Positions 33,601 to 42,297 of a stretch of DNA of 64,000 nt are shown in pieces. The stretch lies in NCBI RefSeq assembly GCF_003369915.1, contig NC_046674.1, forward strand, positions 1,302,001 through 1,366,000. The letters run 5' to 3'. The stretch is from Drosophila miranda. Its lineage: Eukaryota > Arthropoda > Insecta > Diptera > Drosophilidae. Under the pieces are notes generated by a model. It worked only from the letters and a program-made list of their open reading frames with translations. It had not been told where the DNA came from and ran no database searches. The translations under genes were made by a program, and so were the position numbers. Every line of letters starts with the position of its first letter. Position 1 is the stretch's first letter.

Positions 33601-34702
33601 TGGGCGAGACTGAGGCCCGCATTGCCAGCGGCACTCCCGGCATCCAAAGAACTGTTGTGCTGCTCCTCTGCATTGTTGCGTTCGCCAGAGCCTACAGCAT
33701 ATGGGAATTGGATTGGAAATGGTTAGTCTCTCATGTCAGACTCCAAAGGACTGCAGGAACTCTTGCGACGATGCTTTACCCAACTCACACTCACCGTTAT
33801 TCGAGGATTTGCGCAGCCTCTTGCGCCGCGTGGCCGGCGATGTGCCAGCGCTCAGCGGCGAGGGGGTTCGTCTCATCTGATGGTGATGCGTCTGCGGCGC
33901 CTGCGTCTGTCCGCCCTGCTGCTGTTGCTGCTGCTGCTGCTGATGTTGGTGGTGATGATGATGGTGTTGCTGCTGCTGTTGCTGGGCCTGCTGCTGTTGT
34001 TGCTGCTGCTGTTGGAGCTGGTGCTGCTGCTGCTGCTGGTGGTGATGATGCTGCTGCTGTTGCTGGGCCTGCTGTTGTTGCTGTTGCTGCTGTTGGAACT
34101 GTTGCGCCTCGCTGCTGCTCCACAGCGAATCGCCCACACTGCTGCCACTGGCAGCACCTAGGCTGCCCGCAGAGGTACCTCCTGCTCCCGCCACACCAGA
34201 GCCGGCGCCACCCACCAGCTCAGTGCCGTCGCTCGATGATTTGCTGTCCGATTTGGTGAGATTGGCCGGGTCCGTGGGCATCTCGGCCAGGCCCTTGATC
34301 TTGAGCATCTCGGCCGTCTTAAGTATGTGCGGTAGCTGCTCCTGCGACACGTTCACCTCCCCGTAATACATAAAGTCCACCATCGTCTTGAGATCATCAT
34401 ATTGAACGTCTTTCAGTATAACGATCGGATGCTGGCACGGATTCGTCGTGAACAGGGCCTAAATCAGAGAAGAAATGAAGTCAGAGCTTAGCTCATTTTT
34501 CGGGGCACCCAAGGAATAAACGCCTATTCACCTGAAAGTACGAGCTGCATGCAGACAGTACTATTTTATGGGCCTGCAGCTGGCGCCCCTCGGCAGCCAG
34601 CGTGACATCCACCAGGGTGCCATTGTGCAGCAGCGAGGAGCACACCGATATGAAGTTCGGCTGGTGATTGTTCCACCGCAGGCAGAACTGTTGCACAGAC
34701 AT
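30609..34702 (-). CDS. BtbVII: BTB/POZ protein with pipsqueak-type HTH (isoform 1 of the second BTB gene)
   Basis: Exons on the minus strand are 34702-34532, 34458-33795, 33691-33426, 33322-33214 and 31738-30609; they close to 779 residues. The BTB domain of the bab/lola/tramtrack group starts at once (MSVQQFCLRWNNHQPNF ... VDVTLAAEG ... VILKDVQYDDLKTMVDFMYYGEV). Long polyQ/polyH runs lie in the second exon (about residues 150-215). The exon join HMQI-KPEVD creates an IKPE SUMO-type motif. The last exon starts with LQWTVVDSNYPRFSLP, has Gly, Gln and Ala runs, and carries one HTH_psq near residues 597-640 (FIRALEAVRTGGIGFCKAARLYGV followed by NNRTLWLEYKKRGYP). It should be a nuclear DNA-binding regulator. 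I match it tentatively to D. melanogaster BtbVII by architecture and neighbourhood; the symbol is uncertain. Confidence 0.82.
31739..33213 (-). other. Intron of the second BTB gene
   Basis: A 1,475-bp intron with donor G|GTAAGT at 33213 and acceptor CTTCCCAG at 31739. It contains a GGCAC run at about 32250-32270, a (GA)n/(GAGC)n tract at about 32578-32605 and no coding exon that I can support. Confidence 0.65.
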
Positions 34703-36155
34703 GGTAAACGCTTTGCAATCTCCAATCTCTACCTATCTACCGCACCGCCGAATACCTGCGTCACTGCGCGGCAAACAACAGTGAAGAGGAGCGCTGCCCG
34801 CGGCCGATGGCCACAAGAGTCTCCGCCACTTTTCGCCTCTGTCTGTCTGCTTCCTATCTGTTTTGGTTGTCGTGTGGGCACCGACAGCAACAATTCACAC
34901 TGATAACACCTTTTTATCGCCGTGAGCTACCGCTCTTTATTGATTTTTTTTTTTTTTTTTTTAATATTTTTATATTGTCTTTTGTGATGTTTTCTGTTAT
35001 GCTGCTGCTGCTTCTGCTCGTTCCGTTGTTTTCTTCGTTGCTTTCTTTAATTAAAATTTATGTACAATATTCTTTTCGGGGCGCCCTACGTGTACATGTG
35101 TGTTTCAGTGTGTGTGTGTGTGTATATATCGTGTTCTGGCGCTCGGGGGTCGGGGTGGTGGGTTTATAGCTTCTATGCCGCACGCATCGTACATCACTAA
35201 AATGGAAAGAAGAGCAAATGCCACAAATAAATTATCTGGACTCCAATCTCCGATCGTTTTTCACAAAAGCTTTTCCCCCAAACTGCTGAAATTTTCATCA
35301 ACTTTGTTGTGTTTTCTCTCCCTTGTCCGTTGTCTGCCCGCCCGCGCTCTCTTTTCGTCGTCGTTCTGGCACCTTCCTGCTCTGCGTTTCTGTGTATCAC
35401 AGCTGCGCCGCGCTGCGCTCGCACGCTCGTATGTAATTATACAGTCGCGAAAACGAAGGAAAAACCAACCCAATCCCAGTGTGTACTTGTTGTTGTTGGT
35501 GTTGTTGCTTTTGCTTTTGCCTGGCTCTTCTGCCGAAAAGTTTTATTTTTGATAAATCCGAGAAACGTAACGAAACCGAATAGCTTTGGGGTCTGTTGCT
35601 GTGGCGCAGACCTTGAATTTTCTTCGATTCTTATGACGTAATTAGCGCGTCCGCTCCGCCTCGCCTGGCCCCCTCTTCATCTCACCCACACAGCGACCCG
35701 ATGTACTAATCGCTGCCTCCGCTTCGTTTAGACATCGTATCGATATTTTCAGAGGCATTTATTTATGTGGTGTCGCGCGTTATTTTAGATATACAATTTA
35801 TACACAAACCCAATGACTACCACATGTTTTCCACTTTCTTTACCCGAGTACTTTGGGGTTTTTTAATCGAGTTTTCTATGCTGTGGGGTTTGTGGTAGGT
35901 TTTTTTGTATTATTTTGCAGAAAAGAAAACAGAGACGGCGAGGTAGAAAGTCCAAAAACAAAATGGCGCGCGCCTTTACCAAAATTATGCGCGTGCAAAA
36001 CGGTCTAAAAGCATTTAAACACTATATATCTTTACTGATTTCGCTTCACCATTAGATGATTTATTTGTGTGTACAATTTTTACACCGTTTTCCTTTATAT
36101 TTGTTTACGAAAAATTAACTTGAAATTTTCTTACGTTTTCTTTCTTGCTCTTGAC
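34703..36155 (-). other. 5' leader and promoter region of the second BTB gene
   Basis: Sequence upstream of the BTB start, with T-runs, (GT)n at about 35107-35122 and CTG runs. A motif 1 match in minus orientation (36157-36171) lies at its outer edge and suggests transcription starts near 36,100, with an intron in the leader. The exact leader exons were not resolved. Confidence 0.4.
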
Positions 36156-36156
36156 A

Positions 36157-36430
36157 GCAGTGTGACCGCGGATTTATCGTTAAGATATACGGTCTGGCCC
36201 TCAGAAATATACAGAAATATACCGTCTAATTTTCAAAATATACCGTAAATATACTGATGATTTTTCGTATTCCATCAAATTGTTCGATTTTGATATTTGG
36301 TGGAATATTACTGGAAGGATAGGATTTCCAGTCCTGAACACAACATTTTATCCGATTCACGAATCAATTTCGTACAAGATTGGCTAATTTTAAGGACTTA
36401 ATTTTATTGGATTGTTTTTAAAATACGGTT
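36157..36430 (-). repeat. Copy of the motif 1/motif 6 repeat module (BTB gene promoter side)
   Basis: On the minus strand: several CGGTATATTT words, then CCGCGGTCACACTGC at 36171-36157. It aligns with 17636-17905 in the same orientation and with 37225-37352 in the opposite orientation. A further partial copy (ATACCGTCTGAATTTCAAAATATACC and following) lies at 36496-36545. Confidence 0.65.
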
Positions 36431-37224
36431 TTACAGAAATTTGTGATGGGAATAACTCCACAAAGATCCCATCAAAAGAGAGGAAATCCCAACAAAATAT
36501 ACCGTCTGAATTTCAAAATATACCGTAAATATACTGCTGAAAATGCTCATACGTTGCTTGAGATGGAGTGTAAAAATATTCCGCTCCATGTGATGCGTTG
36601 CTTTTGGCATATATCGATATGTACGCATGGAAATTATTAATCATCGGCACTATCATATGAAATCCATCATTGAGTAAGTTGTGCCTGGTGAACGCGCCCA
36701 TTCTTAGAATTGAAACATTTGTATTCATAAATATATTTTTTTTGAGTATATATTTCTCTGAGAAAATTCGCTCACAGATTCTTTTGGAAACTGGCAATCG
36801 ATAATTGTATGAGATTGACTTTGAAGTACCATACCGTAAAATAACAACAATAATTCAAATATGAGGATTCATGCAGTGAAACACGATTTGATATGGAAAA
36901 AATTAAAGAAACCGTCATATTGAAGTTTCTGGAATTTTAATGTTTTTTCAATACGATCTAATTTTGCTGAACAAATCTGTGTTTAGTCGTTCGCAGAATT
37001 TTGCAAGGTCATACTGTTAATTGTCAGTTGGAACTGATTCAATTGCACTGGTTCCTTAGGTGACTCGCGAAATTTGTTGTTGCACTTTCTTTAGGGATGT
37101 GAAGACATCGATCATTTCTCCCGTCATATTATCGAACATGAACCAAAATACAATACATGCGAGCACTTAAAAGTAGTTAATGTTTTAGAAAATTAAAATA
37201 AAGCTGAGATCTAGATAGCTAGTA
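36431..37224. other. AT-rich spacer between two inverted copies of the repeat module
   Basis: About 800 bp with no coding signal. It lies between the BTB and Usp5 promoters, which point away from each other. It includes the partial repeat copy at 36496-36545 and a possible DRE-like ATCGATAA near 36797. Confidence 0.5.
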
Positions 37225-37352
37225 ATATTCAACGGAATATCAAAATCGAAGAATATGTAAAATATAACTTGAATTCGTCAGTATATTTTCGTAAATTTCT
37301 AAGGTCGGACGGTATATTTAAACGATAAGTCCGCGGTAACGGTCACACTGCA
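37225..37352 (+). repeat. Copy of the motif 1/motif 6 repeat module (Usp5 promoter)
   Basis: On the plus strand: AATATCAAAATCGAAGAATA (37236-37255), then CAGTATATTTTCG, CGGTATATTT and ACGGTCACACTGC at 37340-37352. Motif 1 lies about 90 bp upstream of the Usp5 ATG in the correct orientation. The copy is in inverse orientation to 36157-36430. Confidence 0.65.
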
Positions 37353-37438
37353 TCCCTAGGCAGCAGCGGCAGCTGGGAAAAATTCTCAATAAATCATAAA
37401 AATATTTAGCGAATACAGAAATATTTCCAGATTTAATC

Positions 37439-39991
37439 ATGGAGGAACTTCGCAAGCATTTATCAAAGGTCAACGTGATCTGCGCCTCAGGCGCCAGCTC
37501 TCCGCCAGTGTACAAAGACGAGTGCGTCTATTCATACGACAACCCAGAGACGCCCACCGGCCTATACGTGTGCCTGCACAGTTTCCTGGGCTTTGGCGAG
37601 GCTCATGTGCGCGAATATGCCAGTAAGACTGGCAACGCGGTCTTCCTGCACATCAAGCGTGAGAAGACGCTGAAAAAGGACGAGAGCGCAGAACAGGAGA
37701 AAAAGGAAGCCGCTGCCGAAGCCCCGCCAGAGAGTAAGATCACTCGCCTGGCCATTGGGGTGGACGGCGGCTACAATGAGACTGATTTGGCCAAAAAGTA
37801 TGAGATTAAGGACACCTACAGCATTGTGGTTGCTCCCGAGTTGGACAAGAAGCTGCCCTATCCCGATCCCGAGCTGCCCATTCGCGTGTCTCAGGCAATC
37901 GAAGGCATTCTGGCAGCGGACTCGGCAATTTCCAAGCTGGAGAAGGCCACGCTGATGGGTGAGTGTGTGTTTTTGCTAGACGTTTTCCTGACGAGCAGAA
38001 TCTTCCTTTTCGTTTTTGTAGGCACATGGGATGGTGAGGTCCGTCAGGCATCCAAGTATGCAGAAAACCTCGTGCAGCTAAATAACGGCAAGAGGATTCC
38101 GCCATCCGGTTGGCAGTGTGAGAAGTGCGATTTGACCAGCAATCTCTGGCTGAATCTAACCGACGGCTCAATACTCTGCGGCCGCAAGTTCTTTGATGGC
38201 AGCGGTGGCAACGATCACGCTGTGGAGTACTATCGCGTGACCAACTATCCGCTGGCCGTCAAGCTGGGCACCATCACCGCCGACGGCAAGTCCGATGTGT
38301 TCTCCTACCCGGAGGACGACATGGTCATCGATCCGCACCTGGAGAAGCATCTCTCCCACTTTGGCATCAATATGGCGGCCATGAAGAAGAGCGAGAAATC
38401 GATGGTCGAGCTGGAGCTGGAAATAAACCAGCGCATCGGCGAATGGTCGGCCCTGACCGAGAGCGATAGTGAGCTGCAGCCTATGGCCGGACCGGGATAC
38501 ACAGGAATGCGGAATTTGGGCAATAGCTGCTACATCAACAGCGTGATGCAGGTGCTCTTTGTCATTCCTGACTTCCAGGAGCGTTTTGTCGGCACCGGGG
38601 CTGAGCGCTACTTTAGTGAGTTCCCCAGCGATCCGGCGAACGACTTCAACATACAGATGGCCAAGCTGGGCAACGGCCTCCAGTCGGGCAAGTACAGCAG
38701 CATCGTCGAGAACACACTGGACACGGATAACTTGTCGGGCATATCGCCGGCCATGTTCAAAAACATTGTAGGCAAGAACCATCCGGAGTTCAGTACCAAG
38801 CAGCAGCAGGATGCCAACGACTTCTATCTGCATTTGCTTACGATGCTCGATCGCAATTCGCGCAATCAATCGAATCCGGCGGATGCCCTGAAGTTCCTGT
38901 TGGAGGATCGCGTGGAGTGCCTGGCAAGCCGCAAGGTCAAGTACAAGAAGCGCGAGGAGTACAGCTTCCGGCTGCCCATACCGCTGGAGAAGGCCACCAA
39001 TCTGGATGAGGTCAGGGAGTATCAGGAGCGGGACCAGGCAGCCCGCGAGAGCGGACAGCGTCTCGTCGATCGAGACATTGTCCGTCACAAGGTGCCGCTG
39101 CGGGCCTGCCTGGAGCGCTTCTTCGGCACGGAGCTCATCGAGCAGTTCTACTCGACGGCCATCAATGGCAAAACGAACGCAGAGAAGACCACACGCATGG
39201 CCACCATGCCCGACTTCCTCATGATCCATCTGGGAAAGTTCACGCTGGGCGACGACTGGGTGCCCAAGAAGCTGGACGTCTCCGTGGACATGCCCGACGA
39301 TCTGGATCTGAGCGGCTGGAAGTCCACCGGCGGTGGCCTACAGCCTGGTGAGGAGCCACTGCCCGAACCGGCCGCCGAGCAGCCAAAGTTCACGTTCGAC
39401 GAGGCGGTCATGTCGGAGCTGCTAAATATGGGCTTTCCCCATGAGGCCTGCAAGCGGGCCTGTTTCCACACCAAGAACAGTGGCCTGGAGGCCGCCTCCA
39501 ACTGGCTAATGGAGCACATTGCCGACGAGGACATCTCCGATCCGTTCGAGGTGCCCAACAATAGCATCGGCGACTGCGCGAGCGAGCAGTTTATGGCCAA
39601 TCCGGAAAGCCTGGCTATGCTCATGAGCATGGGATTCGATGAACGCCAGGCCGTGGCCGCCCTCAAGGCCACCGATGGGAATGTGGAGCGTGCCACAGAC
39701 TGGATCTTCTCGCATGCCGACAGCATCCCCATGGACGAGACCCCGGCCGTGGCAACTCCGCCGACCTCTGCTCCTTCCACTTCTGCCGCCGCCAACTATC
39801 GTGACGGCACGGGCAAGTACAAGCTGGTGGCTTTCATCTCGCACATGGGCACCTCGGCCCAGGTGGGCCACTATGTCTGCCACATCCGGAAGAACGGCGA
39901 GTGGGTCATCTACAACGACACCAAGGTGGCCAAGTCACAGAATCCACCCAAGGATCTCGGCTACTTGTATCTGTACATGCGCGATGAGTAG
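37439..39991 (+). CDS. Usp5: Ubiquitin carboxyl-terminal hydrolase 5 (isopeptidase T)
   Basis: A cysteine protease that disassembles free polyubiquitin chains and so recycles ubiquitin. Two exons, 37439-37958 and 38022-39991, give 829 residues. Order of domains: a variant zinc-finger UBP (about 1-160), the canonical ZnF-UBP that holds the ubiquitin C terminus (about 175-280; CEKCDLTSNLWLNLTDGSILCGR), and the USP core. The core has the Cys box GNSCYINSVMQVLF (Cys343) and the His box VGHYVCHIRKNGEWVIYNDTKV (His790 by count). Two UBA domains are inserted between them (MSELLNMGFPHEACKRA and LAMLMSMGFDERQAVAALKA). The 63-nt intron is stop-free and divisible by three, so the unspliced frame is also open. 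The ATG lies just after the motif 1 promoter. The gene is tail to tail with Alg2, 217 bp apart; AATAAA signals lie at about 40047 and 40086. Confidence 0.96.
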   Translation: MEELRKHLSKVNVICASGASSPPVYKDECVYSYDNPETPTGLYVCLHSFLGFGEAHVREYASKTGNAVFLHIKREKTLKKDESAEQEKKEAAAEAPPESKITRLAIGVDGGYNETDLAKKYEIKDTYSIVVAPELDKKLPYPDPELPIRVSQAIEGILAADSAISKLEKATLMGECVFLLDVFLTSRIFLFVFVGTWDGEVRQASKYAENLVQLNNGKRIPPSGWQCEKCDLTSNLWLNLTDGSILCGRKFFDGSGGNDHAVEYYRVTNYPLAVKLGTITADGKSDVFSYPEDDMVIDPHLEKHLSHFGINMAAMKKSEKSMVELELEINQRIGEWSALTESDSELQPMAGPGYTGMRNLGNSCYINSVMQVLFVIPDFQERFVGTGAERYFSEFPSDPANDFNIQMAKLGNGLQSGKYSSIVENTLDTDNLSGISPAMFKNIVGKNHPEFSTKQQQDANDFYLHLLTMLDRNSRNQSNPADALKFLLEDRVECLASRKVKYKKREEYSFRLPIPLEKATNLDEVREYQERDQAARESGQRLVDRDIVRHKVPLRACLERFFGTELIEQFYSTAINGKTNAEKTTRMATMPDFLMIHLGKFTLGDDWVPKKLDVSVDMPDDLDLSGWKSTGGGLQPGEEPLPEPAAEQPKFTFDEAVMSELLNMGFPHEACKRACFHTKNSGLEAASNWLMEHIADEDISDPFEVPNNSIGDCASEQFMANPESLAMLMSMGFDERQAVAALKATDGNVERATDWIFSHADSIPMDETPAVATPPTSAPSTSAAANYRDGTGKYKLVAFISHMGTSAQVGHYVCHIRKNGEWVIYNDTKVAKSQNPPKDLGYLYLYMRDE
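37959..38021 (+). other. 63-nt stop-free intron of Usp5
   Basis: The donor G|GTGAGT at 37959 and acceptor TTTTTGTAG at 38021 are good consensus sites. The length is 63 nt and no stop is present in frame. The translation is hydrophobic and Phe-rich (FLFVFV), reflecting the polypyrimidine tract. Splicing restores the conserved LMG-TWDGEV join of the family. Confidence 0.85.
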
Positions 39992-40208
39992 TAGTCCGAG
40001 CCCGTGGTCTGATCTCATCCCAAATTAAAAGTCCTCCCTAAATCACTAAATAAAAACTATTATATACACCCCCAAAGGCAACTCCGAAATAAAGAATAAA
40101 CCTACATTAAATGGTAGCGAGAATTGCATCAGGAATAGGTTACAGGTTGCAGGTCGCCCCCAATCCCCACTAACCAATGCGACTCAGGATTGCAGATTGC
40201 CTGGAATT

Positions 40209-41471
40209 TTAATCAAGTTTCTTCCGGGAGGGGGGCACTAGATCTTGGACAATGCCATTCAAACGGTCCGCGAATGCCTCGAAGGAGAACTTTTGCTGCA
40301 CCCTCTTATGGCCCTGATCGCCCATCTTCAGGCGCAGCGGTTCGTCGCGAAACAACTGGCACATGGCGCCGCCAAAGCTCTTCGCCTGCTTCTCGCAGAG
40401 GAAGCCCGTGGAAGTGTGCACCACAGTCTCCGTGGGCCCGCCGCTGTTGAGGGCCACCACCGGCTTGGAGAAATACATGCCCTCCAAGGGGACGATGCCA
40501 AAGTGCTCGTTCTCTGGGGTGTAGAGCAGACAGTGGGCGGCATACAGCAGGCGACACTTCTCCTCGTCCGTGGGTGAGCGCAGCAGTATGACATGTTCTT
40601 GGAGGTGCAGCTCGGTGGTCAGTTGTTCCAGCTCTGCGTAGTGCTCGACATTCTCGAGACAGCGCGTGTCATAGCCGCCGGCGATGATCAGGCGACAGCG
40701 CTTGAAATCCGCCGATGAGAGCATGTCTCCCATAAGACGCAGCGACTTCAATGCTAGAGCGTGGTTTTTCTTTCTTTCGTAGCGATTGATGTCCAGATAG
40801 ATGAAGGCGTTTCGCGGCACCCGCGGATGCACGGTCTCTTCCAAGAGGGTGGAGCGCTGCTGTAGCTTCTGTTCCATCTGGTCGAAGTATTGCGTGTGAA
40901 TGGAGGGGTAGAGAACGTCGGGTACGGTTCGCAGCCGTCGGAATGTGTCCTGGAATACGCGTAGCGTGAACTTGGAATTGACCAGCACCTTGTCCGCCAG
41001 GCCAACAGTGTGCTCCTCCAGCCAGTTGATGGGAGCGCGATACACGCGCTTCAGCAGGCCCTCCCTGGCGCTGAGCAGCTGGTCCGGAAAGTGACAGTAG
41101 AAGAGCACTCGCGGCCGGTGACGGGCCAGACGCAAGACAGGCACACAGACGGATATCAGATCGCAGAACACCACATCCACCTGCTCGCGCTGAGGCATAA
41201 AGAAGCTGGCATAGAAGGCGGCATATAGCATGCGGATGTAAGCGCAGAAGGCATAGAACCGCCCAAAGAGCTTCCGTGGCAGCCAGTCGCCCACGACCTG
41301 AACGGGAAAGCTCCCATCGGCGGTCTCCTTGAAGCAGTGGGTGCTGTCATGGTGATTGGTCAGGAAGCTGACCTCATGACCGCGCTCCTTGAGGGCCAGG
41401 GCGGCGTCCACAACCAACCGCTCGGCTCCCCCAATACCCAAATCGGGATGAAGAAACAAAATACGAACCAT
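40209..41471 (-). CDS. Alg2: Alpha-1,3/1,6-mannosyltransferase ALG2
   Basis: A GT4-family glycosyltransferase that adds the second and third mannoses to the dolichol-linked oligosaccharide on the cytosolic face of the ER, for N-glycosylation. It is a single exon of 420 residues. The N terminus MVRILFLHPDLGIGGAERLV holds the glycine-rich donor loop motif. The middle has the lumen-independent hydrophobic helix AFCAYIRMLYAAFYASFFM. The C-terminal half has the GT4 nucleotide-sugar motif E-x7-E in ENEHFGIVPLEGMYFSKPVVA, followed by NSGGPTETV. The ATG at 41471 directly precedes the conserved domain. It diverges from the MFSD14 gene. Confidence 0.94.
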   Translation of the reverse strand: MVRILFLHPDLGIGGAERLVVDAALALKERGHEVSFLTNHHDSTHCFKETADGSFPVQVVGDWLPRKLFGRFYAFCAYIRMLYAAFYASFFMPQREQVDVVFCDLISVCVPVLRLARHRPRVLFYCHFPDQLLSAREGLLKRVYRAPINWLEEHTVGLADKVLVNSKFTLRVFQDTFRRLRTVPDVLYPSIHTQYFDQMEQKLQQRSTLLEETVHPRVPRNAFIYLDINRYERKKNHALALKSLRLMGDMLSSADFKRCRLIIAGGYDTRCLENVEHYAELEQLTTELHLQEHVILLRSPTDEEKCRLLYAAHCLLYTPENEHFGIVPLEGMYFSKPVVALNSGGPTETVVHTSTGFLCEKQAKSFGGAMCQLFRDEPLRLKMGDQGHKRVQQKFSFEAFADRLNGIVQDLVPPSRKKLD

Positions 41472-42297
41472 TTTTCGGCTCTCAAAACAGAAGAGAATAT
41501 CTGTAAGAGGGAAATGGAGGAGAGTTTTTATTTAAAGTTCAAGTTGAAGGGGAAAGAGTGGTTCTACATACACTTTGTGTCAGAATATTTGCATTTCTGT
41601 TGCAATTTATAAACCTTTTTAATTAAATATTTGTTTTGCTTGTGACTCTATTTGCTAGGGATGGGACGACGGCGATTCTAGCGATTGCGTTGCGATAGAA
41701 TGGCAACCCTAGAACACATGTTGACAGCGCCTTCCGCGGCATTTTTTAGCACCAAAAACGCATCCATCTCTGTCCGTGTTTGCAACGCAACGAGCGCATT
41801 TTTCTCAGTTCAGTGGAATTAAAAAAAAGGAAAGAGTAAATACTCAACCGAACGTCGTGTCCAGGTGCTGCTAGTCAGATGCGGTCGATTGTGTATCCAT
41901 AAATCGAGAGGCATGCATGCCACCAAAGCGACCGACACCAATCCCAGCCCCAGCCCCAGAGCCAGAGACAAGGCATCACCACAATCGAGCGCGCCTGGAG
42001 CCTGAATAAAGGATAGAGAAACAGAAACGCGTCTACAAATAATAGTATTATAATAACATAAACAGTGATGCATGCAAATTGCCCAAATATTCAATAAACA
42101 GTCGCCGTAGCCGTCGCCCGACTGTAGTGCAGGCCAAAAAGAGAGCTAATCAACCATCCCCCCAACACAACACTCCCCCACCAATCAACCGTCGACGTGC
42201 GGCGCGTTTCCCAGTGCAAACATTAACAATTAGGAACGTTCTGTGCTAGTGCCACGAGAGCCACAAGAGCCACGTAGCCGCTAAAGTTGCCACCGAG
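41472..42297. promoter_or_regulatory. Divergent promoter region of Alg2 and the MFSD14-type gene
   Basis: An 826-bp interval between two start codons. A TCAGTTCAGTGG initiator-like sequence near 41808-41819 may start the plus-strand transcript; the following sequence to 42297 then forms its leader. Repeated GCGATT words near 41671-41695 are noted. No TATA box is seen. Confidence 0.4.

Noticed and set aside
38168-39229. Open frame of 353 codons antisense to Usp5
   Set aside because: The plus strand encodes the conserved USP core; the antisense frame is a by-product of GC-biased third positions.
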